From Oryzihumus sp036391795 (lineage in GTDB: Bacteria; Actinomycetota; Actinomycetes; Actinomycetales; Dermatophilaceae), in NCBI RefSeq assembly GCF_036391795.1, contig NZ_DASVZH010000066.1:1-16136 (forward strand): a stretch of 16,136 nucleotides of DNA, written 5' to 3'. Under the pieces are notes generated by a model, which made no database searches, was not told the origin of the DNA, and saw only the letters and a list, made by a program, of their open reading frames with translations. Position numbers and translations under genes: made by a program. Positions 1 to 6,374 of this stretch are shown here, piece by piece (positions within the stretch are counted from its first letter, which is position 1; each line of letters begins with the position of its first letter).

Positions 1-404
1 TGGCCGGCCTGGGCCTGCCGCAGCTCCGCGACCGCCACGCGTCGCCGCTGCCCCAGCTCACCCTCGAGCCAGGCGACCGCGTCGGCGGCGACCACGTCGG
101 CCAGCTCGGCGAGCAGCGGCTGCCACCGCAGGTGCAGGACCTGCACGTCACGGACCGCACCGACCACGCCGCCCCACCAGCGCAGCTCCGCCAGCAGCGG
201 CTCCGGGTCGCCCGTGCCGAGCACCTCCGCGAACGTCGCCAGCGTGCACCGGGCGCGGCGGGCCGCCACCCGGGCGTCGTGCACGGCGGCCGGGTCGCCC
301 TTGGTCAGGGCCGGGCCCAGGGCACGCAGCACCGCCACCTGTCGGGTCAGGTAGTCACCCACCACCGCGAGGGCGGCCGGCTCCTCGTCCCGGAGCGCGG
401 TCAC
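1..404 (-). CDS. CHAD-domain protein (partial, runs off the window)
   Basis: The minus strand is open from a GTG at 402-404 to the window edge, giving 134 codons of the N-terminal part. The segment VHDARVAARRARCTLATF (residues 41-58) followed by LRWWGGVVGAVRDVQVL (74-90) matches the CHAD (conserved histidine alpha-helical domain) pattern: a conserved His (H42) and a ladder of Arg residues (R45, R49, R50, R52, R75, R85). CHAD domains are known to bind inorganic polyphosphate through this basic face, often beside polyphosphate or CYTH enzymes. The start overlaps the stop of the upstream cutA by 4 nt (GTGA), so the two genes are probably translationally coupled in one operon. No CYTH domain is visible in the part present. 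The family call is confident, but the cellular role is not known and the C-terminus is missing. Confidence 0.85.
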   Translation of the reverse strand, partial: MTALRDEEPAALAVVGDYLTRQVAVLRALGPALTKGDPAAVHDARVAARRARCTLATFAEVLGTGDPEPLLAELRWWGGVVGAVRDVQVLHLRWQPLLAELADVVAADAVAWLEGELGQRRRVAVAELRQAQAG

Positions 405-724
405 GCCCGGACGACCGACTCTCGCAGCCACACGGCATACCCCTCGCTGGCCCGCGTGACGGGCACGGCGAGCACCTCGGGGGTGTCGTAGGAGTGCAGC
501 TCGACGACGCGCGCGGCGAGCCGGTCGAACAGCTCGTCGGTCGTCTTGGCCAGCAGGAGCAGCTCGGCGGACCGCTCGACCAGGCCCTCCCAGCGGTAGA
601 CCGAGGTGACCCCCGGCACGACCTGCACGCACGCCGCCAGCCCCTCGGCCACCAGCGCGGCGGCGATCCGGTCGGCCTCGTCCGGCGCGCCGACGCTCAC
701 CCTCACCTCGAGCAGCTCGCTCAC
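401..724 (-). CDS. cutA: CutA family divalent-ion tolerance protein
   Basis: This 107-aa protein has the usual CutA length (about 105-115 aa). It shows the N-terminal strand LEVRVSVGAPDEADRIAAALVAEGLAACVQVVPGVTSVY in pieces, the conserved W-x-G core (RWEGLVERSAELLLLAKTT, residues 44-62), the HSYDTPEVLAVPV signature (77-89) and the C-terminal GYAVWL. CutA forms very stable trimers with a ferredoxin-like fold. It was linked to copper tolerance in E. coli, but its true function is unresolved. The start is the GTG at 722-724, chosen because homologues begin there and because TACCGT lies exactly 6 nt upstream with no Shine-Dalgarno sequence, suggesting a leaderless mRNA. It lies 59 nt downstream of the acyl-CoA dehydrogenase gene on the same strand and overlaps the CHAD gene by 4 nt. 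Confidence 0.93.
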   Translation of the reverse strand: MSELLEVRVSVGAPDEADRIAAALVAEGLAACVQVVPGVTSVYRWEGLVERSAELLLLAKTTDELFDRLAARVVELHSYDTPEVLAVPVTRASEGYAVWLRESVVRA

Positions 725-730
725 CCGCCC

Positions 731-736
731 ACGGTA
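731..736 (-). promoter_or_regulatory. putative leaderless -10 box of cutA
   Basis: TACCGT on the minus strand fits TAnnnT and is separated from the cutA GTG by 6 nt. No Shine-Dalgarno sequence is present in the gap, so transcription would begin at or next to the start codon. It overlaps a copy of the octamer GTATGCCG (734-741). No convincing -35 box is visible. Confidence 0.45.
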
Positions 737-783
737 TGCCGCGCGGTCGCGGGCCGTCGTGACGAAGGGCCTGCGCGGCGCCG

Positions 784-1983
784 TCAGCGGAAGGCGTCGA
801 TACCGGTGAGCGCCTTGCCGATCGCGAGGGTGTGGATCTCCTCGGTCCCCTCGTAGGTCAGCACCGACTCGAGGTTGTTGGCGTGCCGGATCACGGGGTA
901 CTCCAGCGAGATGCCGTTGGCGCCGAGGATGGTCCGGGCGGTCCGGGCGATGTCGATGGCGAGGCGCACGTTGTTGAGCTTGCCGATGCTGACCTGCTCG
1001 GGCGTGATCTCGTGGCGTTCCTTCAGGCCGGCGAGGTGGTGCGCCAGCAGCGAGCCCGTGCCGATCCGTACCGCCATCTCCGTGAGCTTGGCCTGGGTCA
1101 GCTGGAACCCGGCGATCGGCTGCCCGAACTGCTGGCGGGTCCCGGCGTAGTCCAGCGCCGACTCGAAGCACGCCCGGGCCGCGCCGAGGACGCCCCAGAT
1201 GATCCCGAACCGCGCCTCGGTCAGGCACGACAGCGGCCCCTTGAGCCCGCGCACGCCGGGCAGCACCGCGTCGGCCGGCAGCCGCACGCCGTCCAGGACG
1301 AGCTCGCCGGTCAGCGACGCCCGCAGCGACATCTTGTGCTTGATCTCGTGGGCGGCCAAGCCGTTCGTGGCCGTCGGCACGACGAATCCACGCACCCCCG
1401 CAGGGTTGTCGTCGTCGGCCTCGGCCTGCGCCCAGACCACGGCGACGTCGGCGACCGGGCCGTTGGTGATCCACATCTTGCGGCCGGTGAGCACCCAGTC
1501 GCCGCCGTCGCGCCGGGCCCGGGTCTGCATGTCGCCGGGGTCCGAGCCGCGGTCGGGCTCGGTCAGCCCGAAGCAGCCGACCGCCTCGCCCGCCGCCATG
1601 CGCGGCAGCCACTCCTTCTTCTGCTCCTCCGAGCCGTAGGCCCAGATGGGGTACATCGCCAGCGACCCCTGCACGGAGACGAAGCTGCGGATGCCCGAGT
1701 CGCCCGCCTCCAGCTCGCGGCAGGCCACGCCGTACGACGTGGCGCTGGTCCCGGCGCAGCCGTATCCCGTCAGGTGCATGCCCAGCAGGCCGAGGCTGCC
1801 CAGCTCGGGGAACAGCTCCCGGGGCATGGTGGCGTCCTCGAACCACTGCCCCACGTCCGGCAGCACCCGCTTGGCGACGAAGGCGCGCGTGGTGTCGCGC
1901 ACCGCACGCGCCTCCTCGTCGAGCAGGGCGTCCGTGGCCAGCAGGTCCATCGGGTCAGGGGTGCGGCGTCCGGCGGGGCTCAT
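784..1983 (-). CDS. gcdH: acyl-CoA dehydrogenase, glutaryl-CoA dehydrogenase type
   Basis: This is a full-length 399-aa FAD-dependent acyl-CoA dehydrogenase. The motif GCFGLTEPDRGSDP and the following WITNG are the two family signatures around the flavin. The YEGTEEIH motif supplies the catalytic base, E378, preceded by Y377. GIRSFVSVQGSL places an arginine (R99) where human glutaryl-CoA dehydrogenase has Arg94, which binds the substrate's terminal carboxylate. The stretch from LGANGISLEY through RHANNLESVLTYEG also follows GCDH closely. GCDH oxidises and decarboxylates glutaryl-CoA to crotonyl-CoA in lysine/tryptophan breakdown. Whether this copy decarboxylates cannot be read from sequence. 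The ATG at 1981-1983 is preceded by TAGCCT 6 nt upstream. No electron-transfer flavoprotein or glutarate genes are adjacent, so it may act as a single transcription unit, possibly reading into cutA. Confidence 0.88.
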   Translation of the reverse strand: MSPAGRRTPDPMDLLATDALLDEEARAVRDTTRAFVAKRVLPDVGQWFEDATMPRELFPELGSLGLLGMHLTGYGCAGTSATSYGVACRELEAGDSGIRSFVSVQGSLAMYPIWAYGSEEQKKEWLPRMAAGEAVGCFGLTEPDRGSDPGDMQTRARRDGGDWVLTGRKMWITNGPVADVAVVWAQAEADDDNPAGVRGFVVPTATNGLAAHEIKHKMSLRASLTGELVLDGVRLPADAVLPGVRGLKGPLSCLTEARFGIIWGVLGAARACFESALDYAGTRQQFGQPIAGFQLTQAKLTEMAVRIGTGSLLAHHLAGLKERHEITPEQVSIGKLNNVRLAIDIARTARTILGANGISLEYPVIRHANNLESVLTYEGTEEIHTLAIGKALTGIDAFR

Positions 1984-1989
1984 GGCCTC

Positions 1990-1995
1990 AGGCTA
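1990..1995 (-). promoter_or_regulatory. putative leaderless -10 box of gcdH
   Basis: TAGCCT (TAnnnT) lies 6 nt before the gcdH ATG, in the 42-nt gap after the FAD-enzyme gene. The intervening GAGGCC is a poor Shine-Dalgarno sequence and too close to the start, so a leaderless or near-leaderless transcript is the simplest reading. Confidence 0.45.
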
Positions 1996-2025
1996 GGCCC
2001 CGGCAACGGCCCCAGTCCTCGACCC

Positions 2026-3429
2026 TCAGTCCTCCGCGCGGTGCCCGGCGAACCGGCGCAGGGCCTCGTGCCACGCGTGCTCGTCGAAGGAGCCGTCCGG
2101 GCCCAGCGCGTCGACCGCCTCGTAGGCCTCGGCCATCGCGTGGTGGCTGTTGTCGTGGGCGAACAGGCCGAGCCGACCGAACGAGACCGTGCTCGGGATC
2201 CCGGCCACCAGCGAGCGCATCGAGGCCATCGCCCCGGCGTAGTCGAGGTCGAACACCGGGTAGACCGAGGGCAGCCGCACCACGTGCACCGCCCGGCAGC
2301 TCACCGGCGGCAGGCCGGTGTCGGACAGCGTGTGCCGCACCAGCCGCACGAGCCGGTCCTCGGGCATGGTCCACGTGTCATCGCCCACCATGCACGGGAT
2401 CTCCGCGCAGATGACCGAGCGGTCGGCCGGGTCGTCGGTGCTGTCGCGGTAGTTCGCCGGCTCCGAGACCCGGGTGAGCGGGGTGCCCTCCTGCGGCAGG
2501 TAGTGCGCGTCGTACGGCGTCCACCGGCCGCCGGCGTGGGACAGGTAGACCAGGGTCATCGCCCGGAAGTGCAGCACGGGTCCCTCGAACGGCCCGCGGC
2601 CGCTCAGCCGCGCCAGGGCGGTGACGGGGATGGTCGAGAAGCAGCGCCGGGCGGCCACGGCGCTGCCGTCGGGCAGGTATGCCGTGACGCCGTCGGTCCG
2701 CGCGTCCAGCCGGGTCACCTCCGCCCCCAGCCGCAGCTGCGCGCCGGCGAGCCGGGCCGCCTCGGCCACCGCCTCGACGATCTGGCCGAAGCCGCGGCGC
2801 GGGTAGAGGAACGAGCGTCCCTGCTCGGTGCCGCCCCCGGTCCGGCCGCCGCGCAGCAGCCGCGCCGCAACCGTGCCGGGAGTGTCGGTGGCGGCCCGCA
2901 CCCGGGCCTGGTCGCCGTGGATCCGCTCGCCGGGCAGGCCCCACAGCTTGCTGGCGAAGGGTCCGTACATCGCGTCGTACACGGTCGGCCCGAGCCCGGC
3001 GCGCAGCAGCGCCTCGTAGGTGTCGGCGTCGGGCTGGCGCAGCGGGCTGGCGAGCACGTCGCGGGCGATGCCGGCCGCCATGCCGCGCGGCAGGGCGCGC
3101 AGCATCTCGCCGACCTTCAGCGGGAAGCCGATCCACGTCTCGCCGAGCCGCAGGCGGCCGTTGCGAGGACGGGTCTGCAGGTCCTCCCCGAGCAGCCCGC
3201 GGATGTCGGCCAGGACCGCCGGCGCGGTGTTGGGGTGCAGCCGGTGGCTGCCGAGGTCGACCCGCACCCCGTCGACCTCGAAGGAGGCGGACATGCCGCC
3301 GACGTGGTCGGCCCGCTCGAGCAGGACGACCCGCAGCCCGCGCTGGGCGGCCTTCCAGGCGGCGGCCAGACCGGCCGGTCCGCCACCGAGGACGAGCAGG
3401 TCGGCCCGGTCTGGCGCCTGGGTGCTCAC
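2026..3429 (-). CDS. FAD-dependent amine oxidase / protoporphyrinogen-oxidase-like oxidoreductase
   Basis: This 467-aa flavoprotein starts with a Rossmann dinucleotide-binding fold: LLVLGGGPAG (11-20), then LLER about 20 residues later and the VGGMS motif (about 43-47). This is the layout of the NAD(P)-binding_8 / amine oxidase / HemY (COG1232) superfamily. A VDLGSHRLHP segment and a later RRGFGQIVEAVAEAA helix (FAD/substrate domain) also fit that group and its UDP-galactopyranose-mutase-like relatives. No haem-biosynthesis or cell-wall sugar genes lie beside it, so the substrate is unknown. The GTG at 3427-3429 was chosen because the fold begins 10 residues later and TACGCT sits 6 nt upstream. 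A longer open frame to 3516 would read through an inverted repeat and is unlikely to be coding. gcdH follows after 42 nt. Confidence 0.8.
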   Translation of the reverse strand: MSTQAPDRADLLVLGGGPAGLAAAWKAAQRGLRVVLLERADHVGGMSASFEVDGVRVDLGSHRLHPNTAPAVLADIRGLLGEDLQTRPRNGRLRLGETWIGFPLKVGEMLRALPRGMAAGIARDVLASPLRQPDADTYEALLRAGLGPTVYDAMYGPFASKLWGLPGERIHGDQARVRAATDTPGTVAARLLRGGRTGGGTEQGRSFLYPRRGFGQIVEAVAEAARLAGAQLRLGAEVTRLDARTDGVTAYLPDGSAVAARRCFSTIPVTALARLSGRGPFEGPVLHFRAMTLVYLSHAGGRWTPYDAHYLPQEGTPLTRVSEPANYRDSTDDPADRSVICAEIPCMVGDDTWTMPEDRLVRLVRHTLSDTGLPPVSCRAVHVVRLPSVYPVFDLDYAGAMASMRSLVAGIPSTVSFGRLGLFAHDNSHHAMAEAYEAVDALGPDGSFDEHAWHEALRRFAGHRAED

Positions 3430-3435
3430 ATCCCG

Positions 3436-3441
3436 AGCGTA
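3436..3441 (-). promoter_or_regulatory. putative leaderless -10 box of the FAD oxidoreductase gene
   Basis: TACGCT (TAnnnT) lies 6 nt upstream of the GTG start. No ribosome binding site is present. It overlaps a GTATGCCG octamer at 3439-3446, the same overlap seen before cutA. Confidence 0.4.
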
Positions 3442-3470
3442 TGCCGCAGATCTCAAGGCCCGGCCGCTGA

Positions 3471-3527
3471 CGAGCTGGACCTTGGTGCCCCTTGGGCGCT
3501 GCAGAAGGGGCACCAACGTCCAGCTCG
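3471..3527. repeat. long inverted repeat (23-bp arms, one mismatch)
   Basis: Arms 3471-3493 and 3505-3527 are complementary except for one C-C opposition (C3481/C3517), around an 11-nt loop. The core TTGGTGCCCCTT / AAGGGGCACCAA is perfect. It sits in the gap between the exporter gene and the FAD-enzyme gene, both on the minus strand, so it could terminate exporter transcription. There is no T-tract, and the arm is longer than most terminators, so a dispersed palindromic (REP-like) element is an alternative. Confidence 0.8.
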
Positions 3528-3534
3528 GCGCCCG

Positions 3535-3582
3535 GTCGCCGGGTCGCCGGGTCGCCGGGTCGCCGGGTCGCCGGGTCGCCGG
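3535..3582. repeat. tandem repeat, 6 x GTCGCCGG
   Basis: Six head-to-tail perfect copies of the 8-mer GTCGCCGG fill this stretch, ending 3 nt before the exporter's stop codon on the minus strand. The unit length is not a multiple of three and the repeat lies outside any gene I accept, so it is probably a replication-slippage tract whose copy number could vary between strains. Confidence 0.95.
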
Positions 3583-3585
3583 GGC

Positions 3586-4476
3586 TCAGTCGACCGGCGC
3601 CTCCACCGCGGGCAGGGCCCGGGAGGCTCGCCGTCCGGCCACCACGAGGGCCATCCCGGCGACCATCACCGCCAGCCCGGCCAGTGCGGTCACCGGCGGC
3701 CGCTGGTGCACGATGACGGCCGCGAGCAGCGCGGCGCCAGGGACCTCCAGCAGCAGGGCCAGCGAGACCAGCAGCGGGCTGGTCGTGGCCAGCAGGTGGT
3801 TGAAGACCGAGTGGCCGAGCAGCTGGGCGGTGGCCGTGATGAGCAGCAGCAGGGCCCACTGGCCGGCGGGGTAGCCGCCGAGCCGCTGCCCGGTGACCAG
3901 GCAGGCCAGCGCGAGCAGCACCGCGCACGAGCCGTAGCAGACGAAGGTGTAGGTGGTGGTGCTGGCCGACTGGCGCGCCCGCGACCCGATCACGGTGTAG
4001 GCGGCGGCCGCCATGCCCCCGACGAGCGCCAGGCCGTCCCCGGCCACGGCCCGGGTGGACACGGTCAGGTCGACCCCGGAGACCACGAGCACCCCGGCGA
4101 AGGCGAGGGCGAGCCCGGCCACCACCCTCGTCCCGAACCGCTCCCCGCGCAGCAGCTGCCAGCAGACGACCCACGCGAGCTGCAGGCACACGATCGCGGT
4201 GGCCGACGCCACCGACGTCAGGGTCAGCGAGGTCACCCACGTCGCGAAGTGCACCGCGAGCACGGCGCCGGAGGCGAGGACCAGGCCCAGCCGTCGCCCG
4301 GTCAGCGAGCGCAGCTCGGCGCGCTGGCGGGTCACCGCGGCCGGTGCGATCGCCGTGGCACCCAAGGCGTTGCGCCAGAACGCGATCGCCAGCGGCGGCA
4401 CCACCGCGGCGGCCATCAGCGGCCCGGACAGGGACACCGCGAGGACGCCGACGGCCAGCAGGAGGAGGGTGCGCAC
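3586..4476 (-). CDS. EamA/DMT-superfamily transporter
   Basis: This 296-aa hydrophobic protein has about ten predicted transmembrane helices arranged as two similar halves, the usual size and plan of EamA (drug/metabolite transporter) permeases. Recognisable pieces are AIAFWRNALGATAI in the first half, the GVLVVSG helix end, and ALLLEVPGAALLAAVIVHQRP near the end of the second half, where the family typically has a conserved Glu-Pro-containing helix. The start is taken as the GTG at 4474-4476, directly before the first hydrophobic helix. CACAAT 6 nt upstream could be its -10 box. The open frame extends further, but upstream residues are non-hydrophobic and cross the divergent MarR promoter. 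The neighbouring marR gene and a palindrome between them suggest a MarR-controlled exporter. The substrate is unknown. Confidence 0.85.
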   Translation of the reverse strand: MRTLLLLAVGVLAVSLSGPLMAAAVVPPLAIAFWRNALGATAIAPAAVTRQRAELRSLTGRRLGLVLASGAVLAVHFATWVTSLTLTSVASATAIVCLQLAWVVCWQLLRGERFGTRVVAGLALAFAGVLVVSGVDLTVSTRAVAGDGLALVGGMAAAAYTVIGSRARQSASTTTYTFVCYGSCAVLLALACLVTGQRLGGYPAGQWALLLLITATAQLLGHSVFNHLLATTSPLLVSLALLLEVPGAALLAAVIVHQRPPVTALAGLAVMVAGMALVVAGRRASRALPAVEAPVD

Positions 4477-4482
4477 GCCGCG

Positions 4483-4488
4483 ATTGTG
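4483..4488 (-). promoter_or_regulatory. putative -10 box of the EamA transporter gene
   Basis: CACAAT on the minus strand matches TATAAT at four positions and ends 6 nt before the GTG start, the same spacing as the other presumed leaderless genes here. Confidence 0.35.
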
Positions 4489-4520
4489 CCGGTCGGCCCC
4501 GCCAGACGGACCGGGGGCGT

Positions 4521-4536
4521 TCACCCGATCGGGTGA
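4521..4536. promoter_or_regulatory. perfect 16-bp palindrome, candidate MarR operator
   Basis: TCACCCGATCGGGTGA is a perfect palindrome in the 96-nt divergent gap between the exporter gene and marR. It abuts TTGACC (4537-4542), a good -35 box for marR, with GACAGT (4561-4566) as -10 after an 18-nt spacer. MarR proteins usually bind palindromes of 16-20 bp in their own divergent promoter, so this is the obvious operator for both genes. Confidence 0.65.
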
Positions 4537-4572
4537 TTGACCCGTCCACCACCGGCCCCGGACAGTGACGCC

Positions 4573-5043
4573 ATGTCGGAGACCGGCCCGCTCAGCGAGG
4601 ACGAGCAACGCACCTGGGGTGCGTTCTCGGCCCTGCTCGACCTCATGTCCTCGGCGCTGGACGCCGGGCTGCACGAGCGGGGCCTGAACCTGTTCTCCTA
4701 CGCCGTGCTCTCCGCCCTGGCGGACCAGCCCGACCGGACGCTGCGGATGAGCGAGCTCGCCGCCCTCACGCACGCCTCGGCGTCACGGCTGTCCCACATG
4801 GTGCGCCGCCTGGAGGACAAGGGCTGGGTCGAGCGCTCCCCGGCTCATGCCGACGGCCGCGGCAACCTCGCCCACCTCACCGACCAGGGCCTGCAGACGG
4901 TCCGCCTCGCCACGCCCGACCACGTCACCGCCGTGCGCACCCTGGTGTTCGACCCTCTCGACGGGGCGGGGCGGGAGCAGCTGCACGCCCTGTCCTGCCG
5001 GTTGGTCCAGCAGTTCGGGGTGAGCCTGCCCGCGTGCGAGTGA
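4573..5043 (+). CDS. MarR-family transcriptional regulator
   Basis: This 156-aa protein has MarR length and layout. An N-terminal dimerisation helix comes first. The winged helix-turn-helix follows, with the recognition region SELAALTHASASRLSHMVRRLEDKGWVERSPAHADGR present in pieces (residues 60-96); the last part is the wing, with its usual D-x-R-G. C-terminal helices close the dimer. Such regulators normally repress their own gene and a divergent exporter, and are released by small lipophilic molecules. The ATG at 4573-4575 is preceded by GACAGT 6 nt upstream and has no Shine-Dalgarno sequence. A TTG at 4537 would overlap the -35 box and was rejected. It converges on the glycosyltransferase gene with only 6 nt between the stop codons. 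The ligand cannot be inferred. Confidence 0.92.
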   Translation: MSETGPLSEDEQRTWGAFSALLDLMSSALDAGLHERGLNLFSYAVLSALADQPDRTLRMSELAALTHASASRLSHMVRRLEDKGWVERSPAHADGRGNLAHLTDQGLQTVRLATPDHVTAVRTLVFDPLDGAGREQLHALSCRLVQQFGVSLPACE

Positions 5044-5049
5044 CCCCGC

Positions 5050-5787
5050 TCAGACGAGGTGCAGCGGCGCCGCGAACGCCGCGTCGGCCTGGGCCGGGGT
5101 GAGGACACCGGTGCTGACGAGCCGGTCCAGGACGTGCCGCTGCCGCTGCTTGCCCGCCTGGAGGTGGACCAGCGGGTCGTAGGCCGAGGGCGCCTGGACC
5201 AGGCCCGCGAGCATGCTCGCCTGGGCCCAGGACAGCTGCGCCGGGGTCTGCCCGAAGTAGCCGTGGGCCGCCTGCGCGAGGCCGTAGAAGCCGTGGCCGA
5301 AGTAGACCTGGGCGAGGTACATCCGCAGCACCTCGTCCTTGGTCCACGACCGGTCCAGCTTCAGGGCGAGGACCGCCGCCTGCAGCTGTGCGGCCCGGTC
5401 GCGGCGCCCGCCGAACCACAGGTTCTTGGCCAGCTGCTGCTCGAGGGTGGCACCACCGACGTCGGAGCTGCCGGTCACCGTGGCCAGGCCCGCCCGCACC
5501 ACGCTCTGCGGGTCGACCCCGGGGCTGGTCCAGAACCGGCTGTCCTCGGTGGCCACGAGGGCTCGGGCGACCTTGTCGTCCCGCGGCAGCGACGGGAGCG
5601 CCGGGGCGCCGTGCGCCCGCTCGATCGCGCGCACCCGGGCCATCGCGTCCTGCACGCCCGGCGTGACCTGCCACAGCGCGGCGAGCGCGAGCAGGAGGGC
5701 GAGGACGACAGAGCCCGCCACGAGGCCCAGCCGCCGAAGCCGGCCGCGCCGGCGGGCGGCCCGGACCGGGACGGTGGGAGGGGCCAT
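5050..5787 (-). CDS. monofunctional biosynthetic peptidoglycan glycosyltransferase (GT51)
   Basis: This 245-aa protein has one N-terminal membrane anchor (about residues 20-40) and then a complete GT51 transglycosylase domain. The five family motifs are visible: VATEDSRFW with catalytic E81; GGATLEQQLAKNL (111-123); RSWTKDEVLRMYLAQVYFG (146-164) with the second acidic residue E152; FYGLAQAAHGYFG; and SWAQASMLAGLVQAPSAYDP. It polymerises lipid II into glycan strands outside the membrane. There is no penicillin-binding transpeptidase domain, so it is an MtgA-like stand-alone enzyme rather than a class A PBP. Motif 1 has SPG where EDxxFxxHxG normally has His. The ATG at 5785-5787 has TACCGT 7 nt upstream. 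The longer frame to 5871 runs into a terminator-like palindrome and was rejected. Confidence 0.9.
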   Translation of the reverse strand: MAPPTVPVRAARRRGRLRRLGLVAGSVVLALLLALAALWQVTPGVQDAMARVRAIERAHGAPALPSLPRDDKVARALVATEDSRFWTSPGVDPQSVVRAGLATVTGSSDVGGATLEQQLAKNLWFGGRRDRAAQLQAAVLALKLDRSWTKDEVLRMYLAQVYFGHGFYGLAQAAHGYFGQTPAQLSWAQASMLAGLVQAPSAYDPLVHLQAGKQRQRHVLDRLVSTGVLTPAQADAAFAAPLHLV

Positions 5788-5794
5788 GCCACGG

Positions 5795-5800
5795 ACGGTA
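5795..5800 (-). promoter_or_regulatory. putative leaderless -10 box of the GT51 gene
   Basis: TACCGT, the same hexamer as before cutA, ends 7 nt upstream of the ATG. There is no ribosome binding site between them. Confidence 0.4.
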
Positions 5801-5836
5801 GGGACGCCGGCTGTGAGCTGGCGGTGAGCTCCCTGA

Positions 5837-5875
5837 CCGTATGCCGTGTGGCCGGGCCGGCCACACGGCATACGG
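5837..5875. terminator. perfect 19-bp inverted repeat between DUF4396 and GT51 genes
   Basis: Arms 5837-5855 and 5857-5875 are perfectly complementary around a single G, with CCGTATGCCGTGTGGCCGG as the arm. It lies 3 nt beyond the DUF4396 stop codon, so it can terminate that minus-strand transcript, though no T-run follows. Each arm contains the octamer GTATGCCG. The 13-mer GTATGCCGTGTGG also occurs inside cutA (minus strand, 428-440). Confidence 0.7.
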
Positions 5876-5878
5876 CGG

Positions 5879-6337
5879 TCAGTGGTGGGCGTGGACGACG
5901 GCGTGCCCGCGCCCGCGGGCGATGAGCCACCGGTTGACCGGCACGGTCACCACGAAGGCCACGACGAGGGAGGCCGCGAGGCTGGCCCAGAACAGGGCGT
6001 CGGTCAGGCCGGCAGCCATGGCGCCCGGCACGACCAGGACCGCAGCGTTGTCCATGACCTCCATGGTCACGATGGACAGGGTGTCCGCCGCCAGGGCCAG
6101 CCGGGTGGCGCGGCGCCAGCCGAGGCCGGCCCGGACCAGCGGCACCAGGGTGAGGGAGTAGCCGAAGCCAAAGGCCAGCACGATGGACAGTGCGATGCTC
6201 GGGCCGTTCGCCCAGCCCCACCATGTCGCGAGGACCATGCCCAGGACCTCGCCGATGGCACAGCCGGTGAGGCAGTGCAGGGTCGCCTGGACCGCCTGGC
6301 GGGTCAGGGGTGCCGTGGAGTGGAGGTCAGTTGTCAT
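5879..6337 (-). CDS. DUF4396 membrane protein with Cys/His motifs
   Basis: This 152-aa protein has about four hydrophobic helices and belongs, by recognisable sequence (LHCLTGCAIGEVLGM, ALAADTLSIVTMEVMDN, NRWLIARG), to the uncharacterised DUF4396 family. The potential metal ligands are striking: H21-C22-x3-C26 at the start of the first helix, D85, E93 and D96 in or near a helix, and a C-terminal GHAVVHAHH tail (H145, H149, H151, H152). No function is established that I know of. A heavy-metal, probably copper, role is inferred from these residues and from the copper-type palindrome directly upstream (6350-6370). It lies downstream of devR on the same strand with a 37-nt gap, so it may also be read as part of a devR transcript. 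The ATG is at 6335-6337, with no good Shine-Dalgarno sequence. Confidence 0.85.
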   Translation of the reverse strand: MTTDLHSTAPLTRQAVQATLHCLTGCAIGEVLGMVLATWWGWANGPSIALSIVLAFGFGYSLTLVPLVRAGLGWRRATRLALAADTLSIVTMEVMDNAAVLVVPGAMAAGLTDALFWASLAASLVVAFVVTVPVNRWLIARGRGHAVVHAHH

Positions 6338-6349
6338 GACCGCTGCAAC

Positions 6350-6370
6350 ACATACCCCCTAGGGGTATGT
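6350..6370. promoter_or_regulatory. CsoR/RicR-like palindrome upstream of DUF4396
   Basis: ACATACCCC and GGGGTATGT form perfect 9-bp arms around CTA. Inside lies TACCC-N5-GGGTA, the form I recall for actinobacterial copper repressor operators (CsoR/RicR type). TATGTG (6349-6354, minus strand) within it could be the -10 box of DUF4396, with a start 11 nt downstream, so a bound repressor would block the promoter. It could alternatively be only an intercistronic hairpin after devR. Confidence 0.6.
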
Positions 6371-6374
6371 TCCC

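Noticed and set aside
3430..3516. N-terminal extension of the FAD enzyme
   Set aside because: It would translate an arm of the inverted repeat. The Rossmann fold starts properly 10 residues after the GTG at 3429.
832..4536. A 1234-codon open frame on the plus strand
   Set aside because: It is antisense to four well-supported minus-strand genes, is rich in Arg/Gly/His/Gln without domains, and is the usual shadow frame of high-GC coding DNA.
2378..4552. A 724-codon minus-strand frame crossing the FAD enzyme and exporter genes
   Set aside because: It lies in a different frame from both real proteins, crosses the inverted and tandem repeats, and has low-complexity Arg/Ala/Gly composition.
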